From: Planococcus sp. SK3692
GTDB taxonomy: Bacteria; Bacillota; Bacilli; Bacillales_A; Planococcaceae
Direction of reading: 5' to 3'
Assembly: GCF_028890485.2 (NCBI RefSeq)
Contig: NZ_JARCHV010000001.1
Coordinates: forward strand, 1 to 64,000
Length of the DNA: 64,000 bases
In this document: positions 35,480 to 44,364 of the stretch, piece by piece
How positions within the stretch are numbered: position 1 is the stretch's first letter
Layout of the letters: every line of letters starts with the position of its first letter
Program-made: the position numbers and the translations under genes
The notes under the pieces: model-generated
The model's input: the letters and a program-made list of their open reading frames with translations, nothing else
The model's database searches: none
What the model was told of the DNA's origin: nothing

Positions 35480-35712
35480 TGTCAGCTTATTGCGTATCCA
35501 TCTGATTCTTAAGTAATCAGTCTGTGATGATTGTGTAATTCATTCATGCATCGCTAAATTTCGTATTCATTCAGCATCTTTTAGGTTCTTTCGGTTTTTA
35601 AGTTGCCACAAACCGCTCTGGCTGGCTTCTTGCTGCTGTCCTGAATCTTTAAAACCTCTATAAGTTGGCGGAATCGCATCTTTCATTCACACATATTCGC
35701 TACGGGAGCCTT

Positions 35713-36603
35713 TTATATAGCTTTCCCAGGAATTGCCGCTTGCTGCCGCTTTTCCGGCCAATTCACTAGGAAAATGCCTGTAAAGATTAACGCACCGCCG
35801 ACGATTAACGATACTCCGACTTGCTCCCCTAAAATGAGCCATCCCGAAATGACGCCGAAAAATGGCGCTAAAAACAAAAATGCGCTTACCTTCCCGGGAT
35901 TGCCGTTTTGCAACAAGAAAAACCAAATCGCAAACTGAATGATTGAGGCCGGAATAGCCAGCCAAAAAATGATGAACAGCGACTCGGGATTGAGCGCCAA
36001 TCGCTGGGTTTCCAATAAGCTGCTTGCTATCAGTAAAATCACGCCGCCAAACAGCATTTGATACGCCGTCAGCACCCACGTATCGAGCCGAATGCCCCAA
36101 TGCTTGATCAATAAGGTACCGATTGCCCAGGACACAGCACTGCCGAAGCCGAATAACGTGCCGACTTCCAAGTTCACTTGGCTCCCCATTGTAATGAAGA
36201 CGCCGAAAAACCCAAGCAGCACCCCTCCCCATTGAACGATGCGGTAGCGGATACCGAGTGCGGCCGTGCCGAAAATTACCACCAATAACGGATTGGTGAA
36301 CGTCAAAATGGCGGATTCCCCGGCCGTGATCGTCCGCAAGCTCAGGAAAATGCAGCCCATGACGCCCGCGGTCTGGAAAAAGCCGATGATGAGAATATGC
36401 AGCCACTCGGAGCGCTTGCGCGGGTGCTTGCGCCGGAACAATTTGACGAATATCGCCATCAAGATGCCCGCTATGGTAAAACGGATCCCGACCAACAGCA
36501 GCGGCGAAACGTGTTCAAGGCCGATTTTACCGACTGCAAACGAAGAACCCATCAAACTGGTGGTAATGATGACGAGAAATGCGAAAAGGAATTTGTTGTT
36601 CAC
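35713..36603 (-). CDS. EamA/DMT-superfamily transporter
   Basis: A ten-TM transporter of the drug/metabolite superfamily, made of two EamA repeats (residues about 5-135 and 150-285). Typical phrases are SLMGSSFAVGKIGLEHVSP at the N-terminus, GVRFTIAG-like VGIRFTIAGILMAIF, and SAVSWAIGTLLIKHWG at the start of the second half. Substrates in this family range from amino acids to drugs and cannot be read here. The start is GTG 36603 with AAGGAG upstream. It stands alone. Confidence 0.85.
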   Translation of the reverse strand: MNNKFLFAFLVIITTSLMGSSFAVGKIGLEHVSPLLLVGIRFTIAGILMAIFVKLFRRKHPRKRSEWLHILIIGFFQTAGVMGCIFLSLRTITAGESAILTFTNPLLVVIFGTAALGIRYRIVQWGGVLLGFFGVFITMGSQVNLEVGTLFGFGSAVSWAIGTLLIKHWGIRLDTWVLTAYQMLFGGVILLIASSLLETQRLALNPESLFIIFWLAIPASIIQFAIWFFLLQNGNPGKVSAFLFLAPFFGVISGWLILGEQVGVSLIVGGALIFTGIFLVNWPEKRQQAAIPGKAI

Positions 36604-36736
36604 TATGCACCTGCTCCTTACTGCATGAAAAGATTCATCCAGAAATAGTCAAAACTTTTAATTTATTAGTCCATCGTACCGCAATTCCGCTCCGTTTGCC
36701 TCCATATCTTTGATATCTGCGCTATTCATTCCACAC

Positions 36737-36779
36737 CAAAAAACCAGAAGCACTTCTACCTGTGCGCTTCCGGTTTTTC
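36737..36779 (-). terminator. Terminator of the VOC gene
   Basis: AACCAGAAGC (36741-36750) pairs with GCTTCCGGTT (36766-36775) with one mismatch; on the minus strand it is followed by T-run. Confidence 0.75.
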
Positions 36780-36797
36780 TTACATGAAGAAATCGGA

Positions 36798-37193
36798 TCA
36801 AACATCCATCACGAGGAAATTCCAGCGATGCCCGTCGACATCCGAAAACCCCGCTCCGTACATGCCATTTCGCTCACCTGGCCGCGCATAGACGGTGCCG
36901 CCTGCCTGTTCGATGCGAAACGCAAAGTTATCGACTTCTTCACGGGTTTTTGCCGATAACGAAAACAATACTTCAGAGCCGATCGATGTGTCCGCGATCG
37001 CTTGCTGCGTAAAGGCTTCAAAGCTTTCTTCTGGAAACAGCATCACATAGAGATGCTGGCCCTCTAAATAAAACGCCGCCTGCTGGGCATTGCTAGAATC
37101 CGCTTTTGGCATCAAGAATCCAGCTTGTTCATAAAAGGCCTGTGCCGCCTGCAAATCCTTCACCGGCAAATTGATCCACAACCTGTTATCCAT
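36798..37193 (-). CDS. VOC/glyoxalase-fold protein
   Basis: A 131-aa protein of the vicinal-oxygen-chelate superfamily, with the two beta-alpha-beta-beta-beta modules. The start LWINLPVKDLQAAQAFYEQ and the end GAGFSDVDGHRWNFLVMDV are family hallmarks. The usual metal ligand set is incomplete, as in many glyoxalase/bleomycin-resistance-like members, so function is open. GAGGTGAAG precedes ATG 37193. Confidence 0.82.
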   Translation of the reverse strand: MDNRLWINLPVKDLQAAQAFYEQAGFLMPKADSSNAQQAAFYLEGQHLYVMLFPEESFEAFTQQAIADTSIGSEVLFSLSAKTREEVDNFAFRIEQAGGTVYARPGERNGMYGAGFSDVDGHRWNFLVMDV

Positions 37194-37437
37194 GGTACTT
37201 CACCTCGCTTCCATTCCTAAAACACCGATCAGCCGGACCGTGGAATCAGTTCCATTCGTTGTTTTCAGCTTGAGTTTTAATAAACAGGTGATGTCCGCAG
37301 TGAGTGTTATCTTTCTATTCCCCGGCCCTTCTTTTACAAACCCTCCTGTATGCGAGCCGCTCCGTTGACTTTCCCTAAACGCTCCTTTAATATAATATTT
37401 TATTCCCTACTATATCACTCAGAAAAGGATGTTTTCT

Positions 37438-38697
37438 ATGACGACTAGCACACGGGTCCAACCCGTCAATGAAGTCAACGATCCCGTCTACCGGGACACG
37501 ACGGCCTTAAACTCACCACAGAAATCCTTGATTGCCGGGGGCATTGTGGTAGCAGCATTATTGACGGTGTATTTACTCGCCACGCAGCATATTGCTCAAA
37601 CTGTACTGCTTGGTATCGGGCTATTGCTCGGCTATACCTTATTCCATGCACGCTTCGGCTTTACGTCCGCGTTCCGCCGCTTCATGTCGGTCGGCAATGG
37701 CCAGGCGATGCGCTCGCATATGCTTATGCTGGCGGTCGCGGTCACGCTTTTCGCACCGATTCTGGCGTACGGCTACTCGTTCTTCGGTACCGGGGTGTCA
37801 GGATACGTCTCTCCGGTTGGCGTGAGCTTGGTCGTCGGCGCGTTCATTTTCGGCATCGGCATGCAGCTTGGCGGCGGCTGTGCTTCCGGTACACTGTATG
37901 CAATCGGTGGCGGACGTTCGGTCATGTTCATTACGCTGTTATTCTTTATTATCGGCACGACAATCGGCGCGTATCACTTGCCGTTTTGGACAGAAGACAT
38001 GCCAGCTTTTGAACCGGTGTCCCTCGCTACCTCCACGGGGCTTGGCTACGGCGGCGCATGGCTCGTCTCGATTGCGTTGTTCGGGCTTATCGCTTGGATC
38101 ACTTTGATCATCGAGAAAAAGAAACGCGCACCAAAAATGGCGCCGCTTCCGACCACCACTGGATGGAAACGCATTTTCCGCGGCTCTTGGCCATTGTTCG
38201 CCGCAGCGATCGTACTCGCGGTATTGAACGCTTTGACATTGATGACGCGCGGGACGCCTTGGGGCATCACGTCCGCATTCGCGTTATGGGGCTCGAAAAT
38301 CGCTGAATTCTTCGGCGTGGACGTCGCGAGCTGGGGCTACTGGCAAGGCGCAAATGCCGCGATGCTTGAATCGTCCATTTTCGCTGATTCCACTACGGTG
38401 TTGAATTTCGGTGTCATCCTTGGCGCCTTTCTCGCATCGGCAGCTGGCGGCTTGTTCAAGTTCACCAAGATCACCATGGGCAATTTCTGGGCATCCGTTG
38501 TCGGCGGCTTGCTGATGGGCTACGGGGCGCGTCTTGCGTTCGGCTGCAACATCGGCGCGTATTTCGGCGGCATCGCTTCCTTTAGCCTGCACGGCTATGT
38601 TTGGGGCATTCTCGCACTCGCCGGCACGTTTTTCGCACTGTACTTGCGGCCTTTGTTTGGCTTGTCGGTCCCGAAATCCAACGATTCGGTGTGCTAG
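37438..38697 (+). CDS. YeeE/YedE (TsuA-like) sulfur-compound transporter
   Basis: A polytopic membrane protein of the YeeE/YedE family; characterised members such as TsuA import thiosulfate. The conserved Cys-containing half-repeats are FGIGMQLGGGCASGTLYAIG (residues about 140-160) and YGARLAFGCNIGAYFGGIAS (about 360-380). The length of 419 aa fits. AAAAGGA at 37423-37429 selects ATG 37438 over 37429. It converges on an SAM-riboswitch-controlled CoA ligase gene, so two sulfur-related loci lie side by side. No persulfide or sulfurtransferase partner gene adjoins it. Confidence 0.88.
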   Translation: MTTSTRVQPVNEVNDPVYRDTTALNSPQKSLIAGGIVVAALLTVYLLATQHIAQTVLLGIGLLLGYTLFHARFGFTSAFRRFMSVGNGQAMRSHMLMLAVAVTLFAPILAYGYSFFGTGVSGYVSPVGVSLVVGAFIFGIGMQLGGGCASGTLYAIGGGRSVMFITLLFFIIGTTIGAYHLPFWTEDMPAFEPVSLATSTGLGYGGAWLVSIALFGLIAWITLIIEKKKRAPKMAPLPTTTGWKRIFRGSWPLFAAAIVLAVLNALTLMTRGTPWGITSAFALWGSKIAEFFGVDVASWGYWQGANAAMLESSIFADSTTVLNFGVILGAFLASAAGGLFKFTKITMGNFWASVVGGLLMGYGARLAFGCNIGAYFGGIASFSLHGYVWGILALAGTFFALYLRPLFGLSVPKSNDSVC

Positions 38698-38717
38698 AGC
38701 TTAATAGTGAAAATCTA

Positions 38718-38752
38718 AAAAGGAGGCTCCCTATGGCAGGGAGCCTCCTTTC
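38718..38752. terminator. Bidirectional terminator
   Basis: AAGGAGGCTCCCT pairs with AGGGAGCCTCCTT around ATGGC; lies between the convergent YeeE-like and acsA-like genes. Confidence 0.85.
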
Positions 38753-38842
38753 TTATGGTGACGCTTAACGAATCCTACGAATTTGATCGGCCAGCTGACT
38801 GATTGCACCATTAGCGAAATCCGCAGGGCTTCTTTCCTCTGT

Positions 38843-40546
38843 TCACTGCTCGACGGGGGCCCGGCTTTTTAGTTCGCGGCGCAAAATCTTCCCGCTGATC
38901 TTTGTCTTCGGCAGTTCTTCGATCACTTCGATCTCACGCGGTGCAGCGTGGGCGGACAGTTTCGACCGGACAAATTGGCGGATGTCTGCAAGCAGTTCGT
39001 CGCTGTGCGAATAGCCGTTATTCAGCACAATGAACGCTTTGACGATTTCGCCGCGCAGCACATCGGGCTTGCCGATAACGCCCGCTTCTGCGACCGCCGG
39101 ATGTTCAAGCAATTTGCTTTCCACTTCAAATGGGCCGATGCGCTCACCCGAGGAATTGATCATGTCATCGCTGCGCCCTTGGAAAAAGATATAGCCGTCT
39201 TCGTCTTGTACCGCCAAATCGCCGGATAAGTACCAGCCTTCAAACTGGAAATACGACTTGTATTTGGCTTCGTTTTGCCACACTTCCCGCATGATGCCCG
39301 GCCACGGAGTGCGGATGGCCAAATAGCCGATCTCTCCGTTTTTTTGTACTTCGCCTTGATCGTTCAGGATGCTGACCGTGATGCCAGGGAACGGGCGCCC
39401 CATGGAACCCGGCTTAATGATTTCAGACGGCAGATTGACGATCATCTGGGCGCCGGTTTCGGTCATCCACCACGTATCGTGGATGCGCAGGCCCAATTGC
39501 TCGTTTCCCCAATAAATTACTTCCGGGTTCAACGGTTCGCCGACGCTCAGGATATGGCGCAGCGAACGCAGGTCATAGCGCGCCAACACCTCATCCCCCG
39601 CTGATTTCAGCATGCGGAATGCGGTCGGTGCACTGTACCAAACGGTGACCTTCGCTCGCTCGATTGTGGCGTACCAGGAATCGGCATCGAAACGCCCGCC
39701 GTTGACGACGACGGTGGCACGGTTCAGCCAAGGGGCGAAAATTGCATATACCGTGCCCGTTACCCAGCCCGGATGTGCCGTGCACCAATAGACATCGTCG
39801 TCTTTCAAGTCGAGCACCCAATGGCCGGTCTGGTATTGGTGGATCATCGCGCGGTGTGCATGGATGATGCCTTTTGGTTTGCCGGTCGAGCCGCTCGTGT
39901 AATGGATGTTGAGCGGGTCTTCCAAGTCGACCCATTGCGTCGAAAATCCGCTGTCAGTAGTTTGTGCTGCCAGCTCCGTCAAGGAAATTTCACCCGCCTG
40001 GCATCGATCGGCACCGGCGGTAATGAAGACTTTCTCCAATGACGGCAAATCATCCCGTGGTATACGAACGGCAAGATCCGTGTCGGTGATGATGAAGCGT
40101 CCTGCACAGTCCTGGATGCGGTCGCGCACCGCTTCTTCCATGAACGCCTCGAACAACGGGCCGGCGATCGCACCAAGCTTCACCACCGCTAGCATGGCGA
40201 TATAGCAATCGGCATTTTTCGGCAGGAAAATAAAAACGATGTCGCCCCGGCGGACGCCTTCCCTTTGAAGTGCTGCCGCCACGCGGTCGGTCTGTGTTTT
40301 CAATTCATCGAACGTCCAGCGCTCCTCGTATTCGCCATCGATGTAATGAAGCGCTGTTTTGCTGCCAAAGCCGTCCTCGACGTGCCGGTCGATGCATTCA
40401 TGGGCCATGTTGACTTTTCCCGTCTTGCTCCAGGTGAATTGCTGTTCCACTTGCTGCCATGAAAAGGAACGGCTTGCCTGGTCATAATTCGGCAAGTTGG
40501 GCTCTTGTCCTGGTTGAAAGCTTGGTGCCAATGCTTGATTGCTCAT
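38843..40546 (-). CDS. acsA: Acetyl-CoA synthetase-type ligase under tandem SAM riboswitches
   Basis: An AMP-forming acyl-CoA ligase of 567 aa that aligns along its length with B. subtilis AcsA. The P-loop-like motif is IHYTSGSTGKPKGIIHAH, the A5 motif is IHDTWWMTETGAQM with the Trp that restricts the acyl pocket in acetyl-CoA synthetases, GWYLSGDLAVQDEDGYIFF carries the AMP-binding Asp, and KTKISGKILRREL the catalytic Lys. Acetate or propionate is the likely substrate from homology. Its leader holds two S-box riboswitches, so transcription should rise when SAM is low, which is unexpected for a housekeeping Acs. A sulfur-linked acid such as 3-methylthiopropionate is a speculative alternative. 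Confidence 0.85.
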   Translation of the reverse strand: MSNQALAPSFQPGQEPNLPNYDQASRSFSWQQVEQQFTWSKTGKVNMAHECIDRHVEDGFGSKTALHYIDGEYEERWTFDELKTQTDRVAAALQREGVRRGDIVFIFLPKNADCYIAMLAVVKLGAIAGPLFEAFMEEAVRDRIQDCAGRFIITDTDLAVRIPRDDLPSLEKVFITAGADRCQAGEISLTELAAQTTDSGFSTQWVDLEDPLNIHYTSGSTGKPKGIIHAHRAMIHQYQTGHWVLDLKDDDVYWCTAHPGWVTGTVYAIFAPWLNRATVVVNGGRFDADSWYATIERAKVTVWYSAPTAFRMLKSAGDEVLARYDLRSLRHILSVGEPLNPEVIYWGNEQLGLRIHDTWWMTETGAQMIVNLPSEIIKPGSMGRPFPGITVSILNDQGEVQKNGEIGYLAIRTPWPGIMREVWQNEAKYKSYFQFEGWYLSGDLAVQDEDGYIFFQGRSDDMINSSGERIGPFEVESKLLEHPAVAEAGVIGKPDVLRGEIVKAFIVLNNGYSHSDELLADIRQFVRSKLSAHAAPREIEVIEELPKTKISGKILRRELKSRAPVEQ

Positions 40547-40571
40547 GTGATGTGCCTCCTTTTGTCTATAG

Positions 40572-40722
40572 AAAAAACCCCGCTCATCGAAAGAAGAGGG
40601 GGTTCGGTCCTCAACTTATCTTTCAGCCTCACGGACTGCAGGAAGTAGCACCTGTGCAAGCATTGCTTGCCGGTTGCTGGGTTTCATTGGGCCTGATCCC
40701 TCCACCACTCTTGATAAGAAGT
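40572..40722 (-). promoter_or_regulatory. SAM-I (S-box) riboswitch, proximal copy
   Basis: On the minus strand the P1 strands CTTATC (40718-40713) and GATAAG (40620-40615) enclose the S-box core: GGTGGAGGGA, GCCCAATGAAACCCAGCAACC, a GCAAG/CTTGC hairpin, and AGGTGCTACTTCC. The expression platform is a terminator with AACCCC / GGGGTT plus T-run (40604-40572), just before the acsA ribosome binding site. SAM binding should favour termination. Confidence 0.92.
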
Positions 40723-40756
40723 GTTGCTATGTAATTGAAAAGCGAATATCCAAAAC

Positions 40757-40907
40757 AAAAAACAGACCTTCACGAGAGAAGGTCTGTTGTGCCTTCTCTT
40801 ATCTGCCAGACGGATTCGCCTGTTGGAAGGAGCACCTGTGCAAGAAAGACTTGCCGGTTGCCGGGCTTCACAGGGCCAATTCCCTCCGCCGCTCTCGATA
40901 AGATGAG
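40757..40907 (-). promoter_or_regulatory. SAM-I (S-box) riboswitch, distal copy
   Basis: On the minus strand P1 is CTTATC (40902-40897) with GATAAG (40803-40798). The core reads GCGGAGGGA, GTGAAGCCCGGCAACCGG, a GCAAG/CTTGC hairpin, and AGGTGCTCCTTCC. The terminator CAGACCTTC / GAAGGTCTG with T-run is at 40788-40757. GAGAAGG next to P1 can pair with CCTTCTC of the terminator arm, giving a clear antiterminator. Sequence differs from the proximal copy mainly in loops. Confidence 0.93.
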
Positions 40908-40936
40908 TGTTGTCTATGAGATTCGCTATGTCGACA

Positions 40937-40965
40937 ATGGTAAGGGAGCACTTCCGGAATGTCAA
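40937..40965 (-). promoter_or_regulatory. Promoter upstream of the tandem riboswitches
   Basis: On the minus strand TTGACA (40965-40960) and TACCAT (40942-40937) are 17 bp apart, about 35 bp ahead of the first S-box. It drives acsA through both riboswitches. Confidence 0.75.
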
Positions 40966-41179
40966 TAATTCCTTCCAAATAACTTGAAATATTCCTTGTT
41001 TTCCGACTTCTCTAATCGACATTCCTTTTTGCCCGTGGCTACAGTTGCCCGCTTGAAATGCAGATTTTATCAATTATTGCGGATCAGAATGGTTCTTTAA
41101 TGGAATACCCGAGAATATCCTGCCCTTTTTCTTGATTATTGCTATACTGAAGAGACTCCAATGAAAAGTGAGGGTGCTC

Positions 41180-41944
41180 ATGATACAACCGTATGGGATT
41201 CACACCATCGATTCGCAAGATCTAAGATTTTCGCGTCACTCCCCCCTGCCGCTCCATCGCCATCAGCAGACCGCAGAGCTGGTGTGGGTGGAAAGTGGCA
41301 CGGCAGAAGTCACGCTCGTTGACCAGCGGCTGGAGCTGTCAGTTGGTGAGATGCTGTTGATCCCTACAGGCTGTTGGCATCGTTTCGACCGTGTGGATGG
41401 ACGCATCAGAACCCTGATCTGCCCATCGGCCGCTAAAATTCCAACGGTTCAATTAGTGAAAGCAGAAAGCCCACAGTTCGTCGCTTCGCTGTTTACAGAA
41501 CTCGAGCGTGATATTCAATCGGCTGCGACAACTGTCGGCAAATGCCGAAAAATGGTGGAATTATTATGGATGGAGTTCGGCATCATGCAGCTTTTGGAAT
41601 CTGATTTGCCCACGGAATCTTTCCGGTTGCTCCACCTCTTGCATGAGTTAGAAGAAACCTGTCACTTATCGTTTTCTTTATCTGACACCGCCGCTCGGTT
41701 CGGCCTTAGCAAATTCCACTTCAGCCGACTGTTTAAAGAGTGTTGCAAGGAGACACCGCTTCAGTTCGTCATCAGCTGTCGCATGGATTGCGCGCAGCAG
41801 TTATTACGAGCGACTGGAGAGGATGTGGCATCCATTGCTGCGCAGTGCGGTTACAAGAGCGCGACACAGTTTCACGCTGCGTTTACACGTCATAGCAGCA
41901 TGACACCGAGGCGCTATCGCCTGCAACAAAGGGATGGCCTGTAA
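41180..41944 (+). CDS. AraC-family transcriptional regulator with cupin domain
   Basis: A 254-aa regulator. Residues about 10-90 are a cupin sensor with PLPLHRHQQTAELVWVESG and GEMLLIPTGCWHRF. Residues about 155-250 carry the paired helix-turn-helix: SLSDTAARFGLSKFHFSRLF, and DVASIAAQCGYKSATQFHAA followed by FTRHSSMTPRRYR. GAGGGTG before ATG 41180 is preferred to the GTG at 41168. It is divergent from the riboswitch-controlled acsA and lies about 215 bp from that promoter, so it may control acsA, itself or the membrane-protein gene that follows. Confidence 0.88.
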   Translation: MIQPYGIHTIDSQDLRFSRHSPLPLHRHQQTAELVWVESGTAEVTLVDQRLELSVGEMLLIPTGCWHRFDRVDGRIRTLICPSAAKIPTVQLVKAESPQFVASLFTELERDIQSAATTVGKCRKMVELLWMEFGIMQLLESDLPTESFRLLHLLHELEETCHLSFSLSDTAARFGLSKFHFSRLFKECCKETPLQFVISCRMDCAQQLLRATGEDVASIAAQCGYKSATQFHAAFTRHSSMTPRRYRLQQRDGL

Positions 41945-41966
41945 TGCCATCTAAAGGAGACCATAT

Positions 41967-42521
41967 ATGACGATTGAAACCATCTACCGCTCTTTGGAAT
42001 TTTTGGCGTTGCTGCTATTCAATATTGCCATCGGCGCGCTCGGTTTCATCCCGAGTATTCTCATCACCCCGGTCAACCTCGACCGCTTTGGGTTGGCTGG
42101 CGGTAGTGCCTTATCCGTCAGCGGTGAAATTATCGGTGCGCTATTTGGGTTTTGGCTGTACCGCTACGGGGCGAAGCATATTCCGTCCACTTGGCAGCAA
42201 CAGCGGTGGTTCCGGTTTTTCCTGCGCCAAAAGAATGCCACTGTCTTTTGGGCGGTCATTGCATTCCGCTTGCTGCCCTTTGCCCCGTCCGGCGCGGTCA
42301 CAGCAGGAGCCGCGCTGACACGGATTTCCACTCCTGCCTTCTTTGCGGCGAGTTCGATTGGAAAATTACCCGCCGTTTCCATTGAAATCGCGGTCGCTTT
42401 TGGGCTGACTTTGTGGCTGCCCCGATCTGTGCTGTATAGCGTGGTCATTGGTTTATTGGTGATCGTCTTCGCAATTGCTATCTTCAAAAAACGAGGCACT
42501 CCGAAAACCGATGCGCCGTGA
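41967..42521 (+). CDS. VTT-domain (TVP38/DedA-like) membrane protein
   Basis: A 184-aa membrane protein with a VTT/SNARE-associated core: SALSVSGEIIGALFGFWLYR and VIAFRLLPFAPSGAVTAGAA, the latter being the conserved F/R-x-x-P re-entrant motif. Related DedA and TVP38 proteins act in membrane lipid flipping and proton-coupled homeostasis. It follows the AraC gene by 22 bp with AAAGGAG in front, and is probably co-transcribed with it. Specific function unknown. Confidence 0.8.
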   Translation: MTIETIYRSLEFLALLLFNIAIGALGFIPSILITPVNLDRFGLAGGSALSVSGEIIGALFGFWLYRYGAKHIPSTWQQQRWFRFFLRQKNATVFWAVIAFRLLPFAPSGAVTAGAALTRISTPAFFAASSIGKLPAVSIEIAVAFGLTLWLPRSVLYSVVIGLLVIVFAIAIFKKRGTPKTDAP

Positions 42522-42560
42522 AAAAAGCGAGAGATCCTCATCCGGGAACTCTCGCTTTTT
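42522..42560. terminator. Bidirectional terminator
   Basis: AAAAGCGAGAG pairs with CTCTCGCTTTT between the convergent VTT gene and the acyl-CoA ligase gene. Confidence 0.88.
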
Positions 42561-42568
42561 GTTATTCG

Positions 42569-44164
42569 TTAATTGACTTTCTTGCCTCCGCCCCAGTACA
42601 TTTCACGCAATTGGAACTTCTGCAGCTTGCCCGTTGCCGTCTTTGGCAAGCCTTCCACAAAGTCGACCGATTTCGGCACTTTGAAGCGCGACATGTGCTC
42701 CCGCGTGTAGTCGAGGATTTCCTGTTCGGTCACTTCTGCTCCTTTGTGCAAGACGATGATCGCTTTTGGCACTTCGCCCCATTTCTCATCCGGCACGGCG
42801 ATGACCGCCACTTCCGCGATCGCTGGATGTTTATAGAGCACGCCTTCGATTTCAGTGGAGGAAATGTTTTCACCGCCTGAGATGATCATGTCTTTGATGC
42901 GGTCCTGGATTTCGATAAAGCCGTCCGGATGCGTCACGGCGAGGTCGCCCGTATAGAACCAGCCGTCGCGGATCGCTTCGGCAGTTTTTTCCGGGTCTTT
43001 GTAATAGCCTGCCATGACGACGTTGCCGCGCGTGACGATTTCCCCGAGCTCCTTGCCGTTCCAGGCGACTTCTTTTCCGTCTTCCTGGTTGACGACTTTT
43101 GTTTCACCGTTAAAGGCCAGTTCAATCCCTTGGCGCGCCTTGATGCTTGCCTGTTGATCGGCATCCAGCTCATCGAATTCGTTTTTCCATTCGCAGTACA
43201 AAATGAAAGGTGAGGTTTCGGTCAGTCCATAGACGTGCATCATGTTGAGGCCGAGCGTCTGCTGGGCTTTCGCGATGAGTGCCGCAGCAGGCGGTGCACC
43301 GGCTGTGCCCATGCGGATCTTGGTGTTCAATTTAATGTCTCTTGCTTTCGGTTCATTGACCAGCATATTGACGACCGTCGGCGCGCCGCAAAGCGACGTG
43401 ATGCCGTGGTTTTCAAATAAATCAAGGATGAGCGGCGGATCGACTTTTCTTAAGCAGACGTGAGTGGCACCGGCTGCGGTGATCGCCCAGACACCGCCCC
43501 ATCCGTTCGTGTGGAACATCGGCAAAGTGTGCAGGTAGACGTCATCGAACTTGATCTCCAGATGATGCAGGAAGTTCGCGCCATTCAAATAATTCGTCCG
43601 GTGCGTCTGCATGACGCCTTTTGGATTTGAGGTCGTGCCACTCGTGTAATTGAGCGACAGCATTTGGTTTTCATCGAGTTCGACGTTTGGCAATTGTTCA
43701 TCGTCTGTGACCGCTCCGATAAATTCCTCGTAGCCGACGCCCGCAAGACTGGTCTCATGCCCTTCAGCCGGCGCGATGATGTATTTCTCGATCGGCAAGT
43801 CGCCTTGGATCTCTTCGATGATCTTGGCGTATTCCGCATCGACAATCAGCATCTTTGCGTCGCTGTGCTTGATGATATAGCCCAGGTCTTTCGCAGACAG
43901 CCGGTAATTAAGCGGCACGATCACGGCTCCGAGCGGCGGGATGCCATAAAATGCTTCCAGCATATAATGGGTATTCGGCAGCATCACGGCAACATGGTCT
44001 TTTTCCTTGATGCCGGCATTAAGTAGGGCAATTCCTAACTGGTCGGAGCGGCGTCCAAACTCCTTGTACGTGAAACGCTTGTCTCCGTCGATCACGGCTA
44101 CTTTCTCCGGATAATACTTGACCGCACGTCGTTTCCAGTCCAGCGGTGTCAATGGTACGATCAT
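42569..44164 (-). CDS. Acyl-CoA synthetase (medium/long-chain type)
   Basis: An AMP-forming CoA ligase of 531 aa. Motifs are SLNYTSGTTSNPKGVMQTH (phosphate-binding loop), MHVYGLTETSPFILYCEW, DGWFYTGDLAVTHPDGFIE, DMIISGGENISSTEIEG, and KTATGKLQKFQLRE with the catalytic Lys. The opening VPLTPLDWKRRAVKYYPEKV is typical of the AAE/ttLC_FACS-like branch, which acts on fatty or aromatic acids. The frame opens at 44230, but AGAGGGG precedes ATG 44164. It is monocistronic and unrelated in sequence to the acsA-like ligase 2 kb away. Confidence 0.87.
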   Translation of the reverse strand: MIVPLTPLDWKRRAVKYYPEKVAVIDGDKRFTYKEFGRRSDQLGIALLNAGIKEKDHVAVMLPNTHYMLEAFYGIPPLGAVIVPLNYRLSAKDLGYIIKHSDAKMLIVDAEYAKIIEEIQGDLPIEKYIIAPAEGHETSLAGVGYEEFIGAVTDDEQLPNVELDENQMLSLNYTSGTTSNPKGVMQTHRTNYLNGANFLHHLEIKFDDVYLHTLPMFHTNGWGGVWAITAAGATHVCLRKVDPPLILDLFENHGITSLCGAPTVVNMLVNEPKARDIKLNTKIRMGTAGAPPAAALIAKAQQTLGLNMMHVYGLTETSPFILYCEWKNEFDELDADQQASIKARQGIELAFNGETKVVNQEDGKEVAWNGKELGEIVTRGNVVMAGYYKDPEKTAEAIRDGWFYTGDLAVTHPDGFIEIQDRIKDMIISGGENISSTEIEGVLYKHPAIAEVAVIAVPDEKWGEVPKAIIVLHKGAEVTEQEILDYTREHMSRFKVPKSVDFVEGLPKTATGKLQKFQLREMYWGGGKKVN

Positions 44165-44364
44165 TTCGAAAAACCCCTCTCGTGTCTCTTGAGTCCAACT
44201 GTTATATATCAAGTATAGAAAGCCGGACACTTGCTGTCAACGGAATTTTCGGAAATGGCAGAAAAATGAAACAATAGATTTTTTGTGTTATAGCACAATT
44301 CTTTTCACGACGAACTAATCAATTTCCCATCAGCTACTAACCCACGCGAGAAGAGCAGCAGCAT

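Noticed and set aside
40547..40970. T-box or other leader for acsA
   Set aside because: No T-box sequence (TGGNACCGCG) occurs; the conserved blocks fit SAM-I only.
42569..44230. Longer start of the acyl-CoA ligase at 44230
   Set aside because: The extra 22 residues are not conserved-looking and lack a ribosome binding site, whereas AGAGGGG precedes ATG 44164.
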